Assembly (NCBI RefSeq): GCF_002213425.1
Contig: NZ_NJGV01000007.1
Span: forward strand, 186,001 to 250,000
Direction of reading: 5' to 3'
DNA: 64,000 nucleotides
DNA from: Herbaspirillum aquaticum
Lineage (GTDB): Bacteria; Pseudomonadota; Gammaproteobacteria; Burkholderiales; Burkholderiaceae_D
In this document: in pieces, positions 47,140 to 55,225 of the stretch
How the letters are laid out: each line of letters begins with the position of its first letter
How positions within the stretch are numbered: the stretch's first letter is position 1
Translations under genes and position numbers: made by a program
The notes under the pieces: model-generated
The model's database searches: none
What the model was told of the DNA's origin: nothing
Seen by the model: only the letters and a program-made list of their open reading frames with translations

Positions 47140-47799
47140 ATGAACGAACTCATCCAGACCGTCGCGGTTTACGCGCTGCCCGTGCTTTTCGCCATTACCC
47201 TGCACGAGGCGGCCCATGCCTATGCGGCCAAGTTTTTCGGGGATACGACTGCTTATTCGATGGGGCGCATGAGCCTCAACCCGCTCAAGCACATCGATCC
47301 CTTCGGTACCATCCTCATTCCCATCCTGCTGTACTTCGCCACCAGCGGTGCCTTCCTGTTCGGCTATGCCAAGCCGGTGCCGATCAACTTCGGCCACCTG
47401 CGCAAGCCCAAGCGCGACATGGCCTGGGTCTCGCTGGCCGGCCCTGCGGCCAACTTCTTCATGGCGCTGCTGTGGACGCTGGCCATCTATGCCCTGGTGC
47501 TGGGCGGGGTGCAAGAAGAATTCTTCATGCTCATGGCCAAGGCCGGGGTGCTGACCAACCTGGTGATGTTCGCCTTCAACCTGTTCCCGATCCCGCCCCT
47601 GGATGGCGGTCGCATCCTCACCAGCCTGTTGCCGAACAAATACGCCTACAAATTCGCCCAGATCGAGCCCTACGGCTTCTTCATCGTCATGGCGCTGGTG
47701 CTGCTCAAGGTGATCTACACCTGGTGGATGGCGCCGGTGATGTATGTGGCCAGCAAGCTGCTGCAGCTCATTACCTTCCCCATTTCCTTGTTGTTCTGA
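47140..47799 (+). CDS. Site-2-type M50 membrane metalloprotease
   Basis: 219-residue polytopic protease. The zinc motif is HEAAH with His22 in the first helix, and the third ligand is in NLFPIPPLDGGR, as in the stand-alone S2P/SpoIVFB-like group without a PDZ domain. It probably cleaves transmembrane substrates; none is known. Position before trpS is common in betaproteobacteria. Confidence 0.92.
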   Translation: MNELIQTVAVYALPVLFAITLHEAAHAYAAKFFGDTTAYSMGRMSLNPLKHIDPFGTILIPILLYFATSGAFLFGYAKPVPINFGHLRKPKRDMAWVSLAGPAANFFMALLWTLAIYALVLGGVQEEFFMLMAKAGVLTNLVMFAFNLFPIPPLDGGRILTSLLPNKYAYKFAQIEPYGFFIVMALVLLKVIYTWWMAPVMYVASKLLQLITFPISLLF

Positions 47800-47860
47800 T
47801 TGTTCACCGAGTTGATCCCGTTCATGTCGAACCGCCAACCGCCAACCCACGCCAAACGCC

Positions 47861-49060
47861 ATGTATCCTGACCGCGTCGTCTCCGGCATGCGCCCCACGG
47901 GCGCGCTGCACCTGGGCCACTATCACGGTGCCCTGAAGAACTGGGTCAAGCTGCAGTCCGAGCTGCCCTGCCTGTTCTTCGTGGCCGACTGGCATGCACT
48001 GACCACCCATTACGACGATCCCTCCGTGATCGAGACCAGCACCTGGGAAATGGTGATCGACTGGCTCGCTGCCGGGGTCGATCCTGCCCAGGCGACGCTG
48101 TTCATCCAGTCGCGCGTGCCCGAGCACGCCGAACTGCACCTGCTGCTGTCCATGGCCACCCCGCTGGGCTGGCTGGAACGCGTGCCGACCTACAAGGACC
48201 AGCAGGAAAAGCTGGCCGACCGCGACCTGGCCACCTACGGCTTCCTGGGCTACCCGCTGCTGCAGGCGGCCGACGTGCTGATCTACCGCGCCAGCCAGGT
48301 GCCGGTGGGTGAGGACCAGGTGCCGCACATCGAGATCATGCGCGAGATCGCGCGCCGCTTTAACCACCTGTACGGCAAGGAAAAAGGCTTCGAGGAAAAG
48401 GCCCTGGCTGCCACCAAGAAGCTGGGCAGCAAGCGCGCCAAGCTGTACCTGGAACTGCGCACGCAATTCCAGGAAAAGGGCGATGATGAAGCCTTGGAAC
48501 AGGCCAAGGCCATGCTGGATGATGCCCAGAACCTGTCGATGATCGATCGTGAACGTTTGTTCGGCTATCTCGAAGGCAGCCGCAAGTTGATCCTCACCGA
48601 GCCGCAGGCCATGCTGACCGAGGCTTCGCGCCTGCCGGGGCTGGATGGAGCCAAGATGTCCAAGAGCTATGGCAATGCCATCGCCCTGCGTGAAGATGCG
48701 GCTTCGGTCACCAAGAAGGTCAAGACCATGCCGACCGACCCGCAGCGCGTGCGCCGCAGCGATCCGGGCGATCCGGACAAATGCCCGGTCTGGCAATTCC
48801 ACCAGGTCTATTCCCCGTCGGAAGTGAAGGAATGGGCAGCCAAGGGCTGCCGTTCGGCCGGGATCGGTTGCCTGGAGTGCAAGCAACCGGTGATCGATGC
48901 CATCCTGCAAGAGCAGCAGCCGATGCTGGAACGTGCCCAGCCTTACCTGGATGATCCCTCGCTGGTGCGCGCCATTGTCGCCGATGGCTGTGACAAGGCA
49001 CGCAAGCTGGCCCAGGACACCATGCGCGACGTGCGCGAAGCCATGGGGCTGGGTTATTGA
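47861..49060 (+). CDS. trpS: Tryptophanyl-tRNA synthetase
   Basis: 399-residue class I aminoacyl-tRNA synthetase. The HIGH-like motif is HLGH in GALHLGHYHG (about residue 20) and the KMSKS loop is intact in GAKMSKSYGN. It is longer than E. coli TrpS (334), with extra sequence after the core that includes CPVWQFH and CLECKQ, as in many betaproteobacterial members. Starts at the ATG giving MYPDRVVSGMRPTG. Confidence 0.96.
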   Translation: MYPDRVVSGMRPTGALHLGHYHGALKNWVKLQSELPCLFFVADWHALTTHYDDPSVIETSTWEMVIDWLAAGVDPAQATLFIQSRVPEHAELHLLLSMATPLGWLERVPTYKDQQEKLADRDLATYGFLGYPLLQAADVLIYRASQVPVGEDQVPHIEIMREIARRFNHLYGKEKGFEEKALAATKKLGSKRAKLYLELRTQFQEKGDDEALEQAKAMLDDAQNLSMIDRERLFGYLEGSRKLILTEPQAMLTEASRLPGLDGAKMSKSYGNAIALREDAASVTKKVKTMPTDPQRVRRSDPGDPDKCPVWQFHQVYSPSEVKEWAAKGCRSAGIGCLECKQPVIDAILQEQQPMLERAQPYLDDPSLVRAIVADGCDKARKLAQDTMRDVREAMGLGY

Positions 49061-49101
49061 GTGATTGACCGGCGGCAAGCGGGTTTGAGGCCGTCGCGGG
49101 G

Positions 49102-49131
49102 CCCGCAGGGGCGGGTTCTCCGGCTTTTTTT
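49102..49131 (+). terminator. Possible intrinsic terminator after trpS
   Basis: CCCGC-AGGG-GCGGG hairpin inside a larger GCCG...CGGC pairing, followed by seven T. The exact fold is uncertain. Confidence 0.5.
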
Positions 49132-49161
49132 ACGTCCGCTTTCAACTGTAGCAGCCGCAAA

Positions 49162-49192
49162 TTGACCTGATGAGGCGTCTATCCGCTACAAT
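49162..49192 (+). promoter_or_regulatory. Candidate sigma-70 promoter of dapA-bamC
   Basis: TTGACC (49162-49167) and TACAAT (49187-49192) with a longish 19-base spacer, 40 bases before the dapA ATG. Confidence 0.4.
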
Positions 49193-49231
49193 CAGGCCTT
49201 TATTCTGACCACCACCTTACATACGCACACC

Positions 49232-50110
49232 ATGATCAAGGGTAGCATTGTTGCAATCGTCACTCCCATGCATCCGGACGGCAGCCTCGACTACGACGGC
49301 CTGCGCAAGCTGATCGACTGGCATATCGCCGAGGGAACCGACAGCATCGTCATCGTCGGTACCACCGGCGAATCGCCCACCGTCTCGATGGAAGAGCACT
49401 GCGAACTGATCAAGGTCGCGGTCGAGCATACGGCCAAACGCATCCCCATCATCGCCGGTACCGGCGGCAATTCCACCGCCGAAGCCATCGAGCTGACCGC
49501 CTTCGCCAAGAAGGTCGGCGCCGACGCCTCGCTGCAGGTGGTGCCCTACTACAACCGTCCGACCCAGGAAGGCATGTACCTGCACTTCAAGACCATCGCC
49601 GAAGCGGTGGATCTGCCGGTGATCCTGTACAACGTGCCCGGCCGTACGGTGGCCGACATGAGCAACGAGACCATCCTGCGCCTGGCGCAGGTCAAGGGCA
49701 TCGTGGGTGTGAAGGACGCCACCGGCAACATCGCCCGCGGCACCGACCTGATCCGCCTGGCCCCCAAGGATTTCGCGGTCTACTCCGGTGACGACGCTAC
49801 CGCCATCGCCTTGATGCTGTATGGCGGCGCCGGCAACATCTCGGTGACGGCCAACGTCGCCCCGCGCGACATGCACGAGCTGTGCGTGGCCGCCATGAGC
49901 GGCAACATCGCCCGTGCCGTGGAACTGAACAACAAGCTGCTGCCGCTGCACAACAAGCTCTTCGTCGAGCCCAACCCGGTGCCGGTGAAGTGGGCCATGC
50001 AGGAGATGGGCCTGATCCCGTCGGGCATGCGCCTGCCGCTGGCGCCGCTGGGTGCGTCCTTCCACGACACCGTCCGTGCCGCCCTGCGCGAGTCCGGCGT
50101 CTTAAACTGA
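49232..50110 (+). CDS. dapA: 4-hydroxy-tetrahydrodipicolinate synthase
   Basis: 292-residue TIM-barrel enzyme condensing pyruvate with aspartate semialdehyde for diaminopimelate and lysine. The Schiff-base lysine is K161 in GVKDATGN, identical in number to E. coli. [10 protein letters not shown] and [12 protein letters not shown] substrate regions are intact. It uses the product of the asd gene found earlier in the window. bamC follows, the conserved dapA-bamC pair. Confidence 0.97.
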   Translation: MIKGSIVAIVTPMHPDGSLDYDGLRKLIDWHIAEGTDSIVIVGTTGESPTVSMEEHCELIKVAVEHTAKRIPIIAGTGGNSTAEAIELTAFAKKVGADASLQVVPYYNRPTQEGMYLHFKTIAEAVDLPVILYNVPGRTVADMSNETILRLAQVKGIVGVKDATGNIARGTDLIRLAPKDFAVYSGDDATAIALMLYGGAGNISVTANVAPRDMHELCVAAMSGNIARAVELNNKLLPLHNKLFVEPNPVPVKWAMQEMGLIPSGMRLPLAPLGASFHDTVRAALRESGVLN

Positions 50111-50171
50111 TCGGCTTGGCCGCTTTGGCGCAGGTCTCCTGAAATCCGATTCCGCTTTCACTAGTAACGAT

Positions 50172-51353
50172 ATGACTAATAGCAATAACGTTCGTCCGGT
50201 CTCCCGCTCCGCGTACACACTTACCCAACGCAGCATCGTCGTCGCACTGGCGCTGGCCGGACTGGCAGGATGCTCGTCCATCGGCAACATGCTCGAAGGC
50301 GACCGTATCGATTACAAGAGCGCCGAAAAGGCCCGTGGCCCGCGCCTGGAAGTGCCGCCCGACCTGACCCAGCTGCAGCGCGACAACCGCTACGCCATCC
50401 CTGAAGCCAACAAGGGCGTGGCCACTGCGTCGGGCTACCAGCTGGAACAGCAGAACAAGCCGACTACCGATGTCACCTCCGTGGCGCCGACCTCCAAGGG
50501 CGACGAGATCCGCATCGAGCGCGATGGCTCGCAGCGCTGGCTGGTGGTCAAGCAGACCCCGGAACAGCTGTGGCCGCAGATCAAGGACTTCTGGCAGGAC
50601 AGCGGTTTCCTGATCAACATCGAATCGCCCGATACCGGCGTGATGGAAACCGACTGGGCCGAGAACCGTGCCAAGATCCCGCAGGACTTCATCCGCAACA
50701 CCCTGGGCAAGGTGTTTGATTCGCTGTACTCCACCGGCGAGCGCGACAAGTTCCGCACCCGCCTGGAGCGCGGCCCCAACGGCACCACTGAAATCTTCAT
50801 CAGCCATCGCGGTGCCGAAGAAGTGCTGACCGGTTCGGCCAAGGAAACCTCGGTGTGGACCGCGCGTCCTTCCGATCCGGGCCTGGAAGCTGAATTCCTG
50901 TCGCGCCTGATGGTGCGCCTGGGTGCTGAAGAAACCAAGGCCAAGGCCGCCGTGGCCAACGCCCCCTCGCTGCAGTCCCGCTCGCGCCTGCAGAAGACCG
51001 CCACCGGCAACAGCGTGCAAGTGGATGAAGGTTTCGACCGCGCATGGCGCCGTGTCGGCCTGGCACTGGATCGCGTGGGCTTCACCGTGGAAGATCGCGA
51101 CCGCAGCCAGGGCATCTACTACGTGCGCTACGTGGACCAGAACCAGGACGCCAAGGACAAGAAGGATGACGGCTTCTTCTCGCGCATCTTCAGCTCCAAG
51201 GACAAGGACAAGAAGGCTGCCAAGTACCGCATCGTGGTCAAGGGTGCTGGCGCCGACAGCAGCAACATCGTCGTGCAGAACGGCGAGGGTGGTCCGGATA
51301 CCTCGGGTATCTCCGACAAGATCCTCGGTCTGCTCAACGACCAGCTGAAGTAA
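50172..51353 (+). CDS. bamC: Outer membrane assembly lipoprotein BamC
   Basis: 393-residue lipoprotein of the BAM complex that inserts beta-barrel proteins. A long signal peptide has the lipobox LAGC with Cys34. The unstructured N-terminal stretch (DYKSAEKARGPRLEVPPDL) that binds BamD follows, then two helix-grip domains (about 110-215 and 275-390). It directly follows dapA by 61 bases and precedes the MBL gene by 18 bases, so the three are probably cotranscribed. Confidence 0.94.
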   Translation: MTNSNNVRPVSRSAYTLTQRSIVVALALAGLAGCSSIGNMLEGDRIDYKSAEKARGPRLEVPPDLTQLQRDNRYAIPEANKGVATASGYQLEQQNKPTTDVTSVAPTSKGDEIRIERDGSQRWLVVKQTPEQLWPQIKDFWQDSGFLINIESPDTGVMETDWAENRAKIPQDFIRNTLGKVFDSLYSTGERDKFRTRLERGPNGTTEIFISHRGAEEVLTGSAKETSVWTARPSDPGLEAEFLSRLMVRLGAEETKAKAAVANAPSLQSRSRLQKTATGNSVQVDEGFDRAWRRVGLALDRVGFTVEDRDRSQGIYYVRYVDQNQDAKDKKDDGFFSRIFSSKDKDKKAAKYRIVVKGAGADSSNIVVQNGEGGPDTSGISDKILGLLNDQLK

Positions 51354-51371
51354 GCAGGACCCGGGGCTCAG

Positions 51372-52157
51372 ATGAAGTTCGCGAGCCTCGGTAGCGGCAG
51401 CGAAGGCAATGCGCTGCTGATCTCGGCCGCAGCCGGCGACCAGCGTCCCTCCTCGGGGACAACGGTCATGCTGGACTGCGGCTTTACTTTGCGCGAAGCC
51501 GAAAAGCGCATGCTGCGCCTGGGCCTGGATCCTTCGGACGTCTCGGCCATCGTGGTCACGCATGAACATTCGGACCACGTCAGTGGCGTCTTCAAATTCG
51601 CGCGACGCTATCGCATCCCCGTCTGGCTCAGCTACGGCACCTGGCAGGCGGTGGCCGAGCAGGCCAACGATGTCGATGTGCGTTTCTGTGCCGATGGCCA
51701 GAAGCTTGCCATCGGCGACCTCGAACTCTCTCCCTATACCGTTCCGCACGATGCCCGCGAGCCGGTCCAGTACGTGGCCAGCGATGGCGACCGGCGCCTG
51801 GGCGTGTTGACCGATGCCGGCCAGCCGACCGCGCACCTGGTGCAGGCCCTCGATGCCTGCGATGCCCTGCTGCTGGAATGCAATCACGACCGCGAGATGC
51901 TGGATCGCTCGCCATATCCGGCCTTCCTCAAGCGCCGCATCGGTGGAGACTACGGCCACCTGGCCAACGATGCCAGCGCAGAGATCCTCCGGTTGCTCGA
52001 CAAGAGCCGGCTCAAGCGCGTCATCGGCGCTCACCTGAGCCAGCAGAACAACACCCCCGAACTGGCCCGCGCGGCCATCGAAAGCGTGCTCGGCACGACC
52101 TTTGGCGAAATCGGCATTGCCTGCCAGGAAGAAGGTTTTTCCTGGCTGGACGTGTAG
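51372..52157 (+). CDS. Metallo-beta-lactamase-fold hydrolase (YycJ/WalJ-like)
   Basis: 261-residue protein with N-terminal SLGSGSEGNALLI and the metal motif HEHSDH (about residue 61), plus ECNHD and HLANDASAEIL downstream, matching the YycJ/WalJ group of MBL hydrolases. Some members are 5'-3' exonucleases. Cytoplasmic. It probably shares a transcript with dapA and bamC. No strong terminator directly follows; a weak A/T-rich inverted repeat lies at 52220-52234. Confidence 0.88.
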   Translation: MKFASLGSGSEGNALLISAAAGDQRPSSGTTVMLDCGFTLREAEKRMLRLGLDPSDVSAIVVTHEHSDHVSGVFKFARRYRIPVWLSYGTWQAVAEQANDVDVRFCADGQKLAIGDLELSPYTVPHDAREPVQYVASDGDRRLGVLTDAGQPTAHLVQALDACDALLLECNHDREMLDRSPYPAFLKRRIGGDYGHLANDASAEILRLLDKSRLKRVIGAHLSQQNNTPELARAAIESVLGTTFGEIGIACQEEGFSWLDV

Positions 52158-52572
52158 TCAAAAAACGCGAGTGGGTCAGCTTTTTGTCAGGCTGGTCCCA
52201 GCGCTGTCGCACCGCCGCAGAAACAATTTGTTTCTCTTTTCATTCACGTTGAAGATTCATTTTTGCGGGTACCCGCAGCGCGGCATCCGTGCATGCGTCG
52301 ATCTTGTGTCCCCGATAAGAAAAAAAGGGCCTTGGCAGCCCGTCAGGGCATTGTCAGTACGTGCATATGGACGGGGTGCTGCGAAGGCTTTGTGGGACGA
52401 TCTGATGCGTTTGCGCCAGATCAAGGAACCACGCAGTCTGGATGCCGAGGGGGAGAGGGCAAGAGCGGCGGAGATGAAGGAAAAGACGGGGCGATACGCG
52501 GAACAGGGACGAAACACAGGGACGAAAAAAAACCGGTCTTGCGACCGGTTTTTTCCGAAAATAATCCGAAGA
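52158..52572. other. 415-bp intergenic region after the MBL gene
   Basis: No convincing gene. It contains an inverted repeat GAAACAA-T-TTGTTTC (52220-52234), a 12-base palindrome GCGGGTACCCGC (52265-52276), purine-rich sequence (52430-52530) and the terminator at 52525-52554. Confidence 0.5.
52525..52554. terminator. Terminator of the repetitive lipoprotein gene (bidirectional form)
   Basis: A 12-base perfect stem (52527-52538 with 52543-52554) with A run and T run on the two sides, 18 bases beyond the stop of the minus-strand lipoprotein. Confidence 0.88.
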
Positions 52573-52845
52573 TTACTTGGCCGGAGCGGCTTCAGCCGGC
52601 TTTGCATCAGCGGCCGGAGCGGCAGCGTCAGCAGGCTTAGCGTCAGCAGCCGGAGCAGCGGCGTCAGCCGGCTTGGCAGCGTCAGCAGCAGGAGCGGCGT
52701 CAGCCGGCTTTGCATCAGCAGCCGGAGCAGCAGCGGCCGGAGCTTCAGCAGCAGGAGCAGCTGCAGGTGCCGGAGCTTCTTCCTTCTTGCCGCAAGCAGC
52801 CAGGGCAACAGCCAACAACGAAGCGATCAACAGAGTCTTTTTCAT
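52573..52845 (-). CDS. Small repetitive Ala/Pro/Asp/Lys-rich lipoprotein
   Basis: 90-residue lipoprotein precursor that I do not recognise as a named family. The N-terminus MKKTLLIASLLAVALAAC has a clear lipobox (Cys18), then GKKEE. About 65 residues of low complexity follow, built from degenerate APAADAKPADA-type units (three or four copies). The mature part is only Ala, Pro, Asp, Lys and Glu, so it should be disordered. AAGGAA lies before the ATG, an 18-bp palindrome is upstream and a strong terminator downstream, so this is a real, independently controlled gene. It could span or coat the periplasm or act as a cell-wall spacer (speculation). Confidence 0.82.
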   Translation of the reverse strand: MKKTLLIASLLAVALAACGKKEEAPAPAAAPAAEAPAAAAPAADAKPADAAPAADAAKPADAAAPAADAKPADAAAPAADAKPAEAAPAK

Positions 52846-53167
52846 GAATATTCCTTCAATATTTAAAAATTGTGCGATGAATAATTACCGGTAATTATCG
52901 CTCTACTGGGAGGCTTTCGCCGCGGGTAAGACCTCACGGTCGGGCTTCGGTTCTTGCTTCTTTTTGACTGCCGAAACAACGCCTGACAACGAAAACTTTC
53001 CAGCCCATCATTATAGCTATTTTTTTCCGGAATCACATCGCCACTATGGGAATTCGTAAGAATTTGTAAGAACTTACATCGCGTTGGAGCGGCCCGCAAA
53101 GTCTTGACGCAAGCCGCTCTCCGGGATTTTCTAAAGTGATTTCGAGAAGTGTTCGCGATAAATTGGA
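52846..53167. other. 322-bp intergenic region upstream of the repetitive lipoprotein
   Basis: AT-rich at 52850-52900 (promoter of the lipoprotein, including the palindrome) and again at 53000-53070. No gene detected. I see no classical terminator for the roxA-like gene that ends at 53168. Confidence 0.45.
52881..52898. promoter_or_regulatory. 18-bp perfect palindrome, putative operator
   Basis: ATAATTACCGGTAATTAT is its own reverse complement over all 18 bases. It lies 36 bases upstream of the lipoprotein ATG, where it would overlap the promoter. It looks like a homodimeric repressor site; the regulator is unknown. Confidence 0.6.
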
Positions 53168-54304
53168 TTAGTCTCGAACAATCTCGAGCCAGCCACTTTC
53201 ATGCCATTGATGCAATGCTTCCAGCAGGTCTTCGGAGGCCAGGTCGAGGTCGGTTTTCTCCAGCACACGCGAGTCGGCCAAGCGCGCCAGGATCGCCTTG
53301 TCACCGCGATTGACCTGGAAGGATTCGCCATTGATGAAGACGTGAGAGCCACGGTACAGCATGCGCGTCTTGCGATGCAGCGCCAGGCCACGTTTCTTGG
53401 CGCCCTGGAAAAAGCGAGCAAACGACAATTCCTGGGCCGGCGCCTCGAAGAAAACACTGTGTTTGGGCTCCGACAGATGCTCACCGAGGAAGATGGTGAT
53501 GTCGTCGTCGGTGAAGCGGATCTTGTTGAGTTCGTCGCGGATGCGCGCCACCATGTCGAGCGGCAATTCCGCCGGCTTGGCGGTGGCTTTCAGGTCAGGA
53601 TCTTCATAGCGGCCGGGCAGGTCGATGGTATCCATCATGAATTCCAGGAAGGATTCGCCCAGTTCCTGGTAGGCCGGCGAGCGGAAGCCGACCGAATAGG
53701 TCATGCATTCACCGATGGCTACGCCGTCATGCGCGTATTGCGGCGGCAGGTAGAGCATGTCGCCCGGTTCCAGCACGAATTCCTGTTCGGCCTGGAAGTT
53801 GCTGAGGATCTTCAGCGGCACGCCTTCTTCCAGCGTCAGGTCCTCTTGCGCGCTGATGCGCCAGCGGCGTTGTCCGTGGGCCTGCAGCAGGAAGACGTCA
53901 TAGGAATCGAAATGCGGGCCGACGCCGCCGCCATCGGTGGCGTAGCTGATCATCAGGTCGTCCAGGCGTGCATCGGGCACGAAGCGGAACTGGCGCAGCA
54001 GGGCGTCGGCGGCCGGGTGGTGCAGGTTCACGCCTTGTACCAGCAGGGTCCAGGCCTTTTGCTTCAAGGGCGGGAGCTTGTTGAAGGGGCCATGCTGCAT
54101 GTCCCAGCCATCGGTGCGATGGGTGATGAGGCGCGATTCGACCTCATCGCGACGGGCCAGGTCGAACAGTTCCTGGCGCGGCAGCGGTGCCGTGAAACCG
54201 GGGATGGCGTTGCGGATCAGGAGCGGCTTCTTGTGCCAGTAGTCACGCAGGAATTGGGCGGGCGTGATGCCGCCGAGCAGATCGAGTTTTTTCATGGTCG
54301 CCAT
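53168..54304 (-). CDS. JmjC-type cupin oxygenase (RoxA/YcfD-like ribosomal protein hydroxylase)
   Basis: 378-residue 2-oxoglutarate/Fe(II) oxygenase. The iron facial triad is visible as HFD (in GPHFDSYDVFLLQ) and a distal His in LPPQYAHDGVA. The N-terminal LLGGITPAQFLRDYWHKKPLLIRN is the typical opening of the YcfD family, which hydroxylates an Arg of ribosomal protein L16 (uL16). A C-terminal winged-helix-like region follows. The start may be the ATG at 54304 or at 54295; the longer open frame to 54418 runs into the slyD promoter region. Confidence 0.9.
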   Translation of the reverse strand: MATMKKLDLLGGITPAQFLRDYWHKKPLLIRNAIPGFTAPLPRQELFDLARRDEVESRLITHRTDGWDMQHGPFNKLPPLKQKAWTLLVQGVNLHHPAADALLRQFRFVPDARLDDLMISYATDGGGVGPHFDSYDVFLLQAHGQRRWRISAQEDLTLEEGVPLKILSNFQAEQEFVLEPGDMLYLPPQYAHDGVAIGECMTYSVGFRSPAYQELGESFLEFMMDTIDLPGRYEDPDLKATAKPAELPLDMVARIRDELNKIRFTDDDITIFLGEHLSEPKHSVFFEAPAQELSFARFFQGAKKRGLALHRKTRMLYRGSHVFINGESFQVNRGDKAILARLADSRVLEKTDLDLASEDLLEALHQWHESGWLEIVRD

Positions 54305-54359
54305 TATAGAGGTGCCAGCGCAGCCGTACGCCTTTGGCGGCGGCCAAGTTTGATGCAGG

Positions 54360-54365
54360 TATAAT
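54360..54365 (+). promoter_or_regulatory. Candidate -10 element upstream of slyD
   Basis: Perfect TATAAT followed by CGCGG, about 155 bases before the slyD ATG; no clear -35. Confidence 0.45.
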
Positions 54366-54520
54366 CGCGGAGTCGAGATACCGTTTTTGAAAGCGTCCTT
54401 GCCTCGCGGGAATGGCAAGGGGATGGTTCTTAGGCCCCAACCCGGGTGGCAGGTGTCCCGCGCGACGCTTCCGCAGCAGCTGCCGCTCCCGCACCACTAT
54501 CGATACAAAGGACCCTTACG

Positions 54521-55063
54521 ATGAAGATCGCGAAGAATACCGTCGTTTCCGTCAACTACAAGCTGTCGGATGCCCAGAACAACCTGATCGAGCAAAGCAG
54601 CGAGCCGATGGTCTACCTGCACGGCGGCTATCACAACACCCTGCCCAAGATCGAAGAAGCGCTGGACGGCAAGGAAGTCGGCTACAGCACCACCATCCAG
54701 GTCGAGCCGGAAGATGCCTTCGGCGAATACGATTCCGAGCTGGTCAAGATCGAGCCGGTCGAGCGCCTGCCGCAGCCGCTGGAAGTGGGCATGCAGTTCG
54801 AAGGTTCGCCCGACGACGACAGCGAAGAGTCGGTCATCTTCACCGTCACCGAAGTGGCGGACGGCAAGGCCGTGCTCGATGGCAACCATCCGCTGGCCGG
54901 CATCGCGCTGCGCTTTGAACTGGCCGTCACCGAAGTGCGCGCCGCCTCCGAAGAAGAAGTGGCCCACGGCCACGTGCACGGTGCCCATGGCCACCACCAT
55001 CATCACGATGATGAAGATGAAGGCGACGCCGGCGACCACTTCCGCAGCCAGCCGCTGAACTGA
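54521..55063 (+). CDS. slyD: FKBP-type peptidyl-prolyl isomerase SlyD
   Basis: 180-residue cytoplasmic prolyl isomerase and metallochaperone. The FKBP fold is split by the insert-in-flap domain (about residues 70-130). The C-terminal tail is His/Asp/Glu-rich (HGHVHGAHGHHHHHHDDED-type, about 150-170) and should bind nickel, as in E. coli SlyD for hydrogenase maturation. AAAGGA upstream supports the start at 54521. Divergent from roxA and closed by a strong terminator. Confidence 0.94.
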   Translation: MKIAKNTVVSVNYKLSDAQNNLIEQSSEPMVYLHGGYHNTLPKIEEALDGKEVGYSTTIQVEPEDAFGEYDSELVKIEPVERLPQPLEVGMQFEGSPDDDSEESVIFTVTEVADGKAVLDGNHPLAGIALRFELAVTEVRAASEEEVAHGHVHGAHGHHHHHDDEDEGDAGDHFRSQPLN

Positions 55064-55145
55064 TGGTTGAGCGCTGGTCGCTGATCGCTGACCGCAGCGC
55101 CGGAGAAAACCCGTCGATCGGGCATTTTCTTCCGGCGCGCAAGAA

Positions 55146-55178
55146 AAAACGCCCGCAGATGCATTCTGCGGGCGTTTT
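55146..55178 (+). terminator. Intrinsic terminator after slyD
   Basis: A perfect 14-base stem (55146-55159 with 55165-55178), a TGCAT loop, an A run before it and TTTT at its end. Confidence 0.9.
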
Positions 55179-55225
55179 CGTTCATATGGACCGGAAAACC
55201 TCGTTTTCCAGCAAGATCCAGGCGC

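Noticed and set aside
53201..54364. 387-codon plus-strand open frame opposite the JmjC oxygenase
   Set aside because: Mirror frame; the minus-strand gene has the iron-binding motif and family N-terminus.
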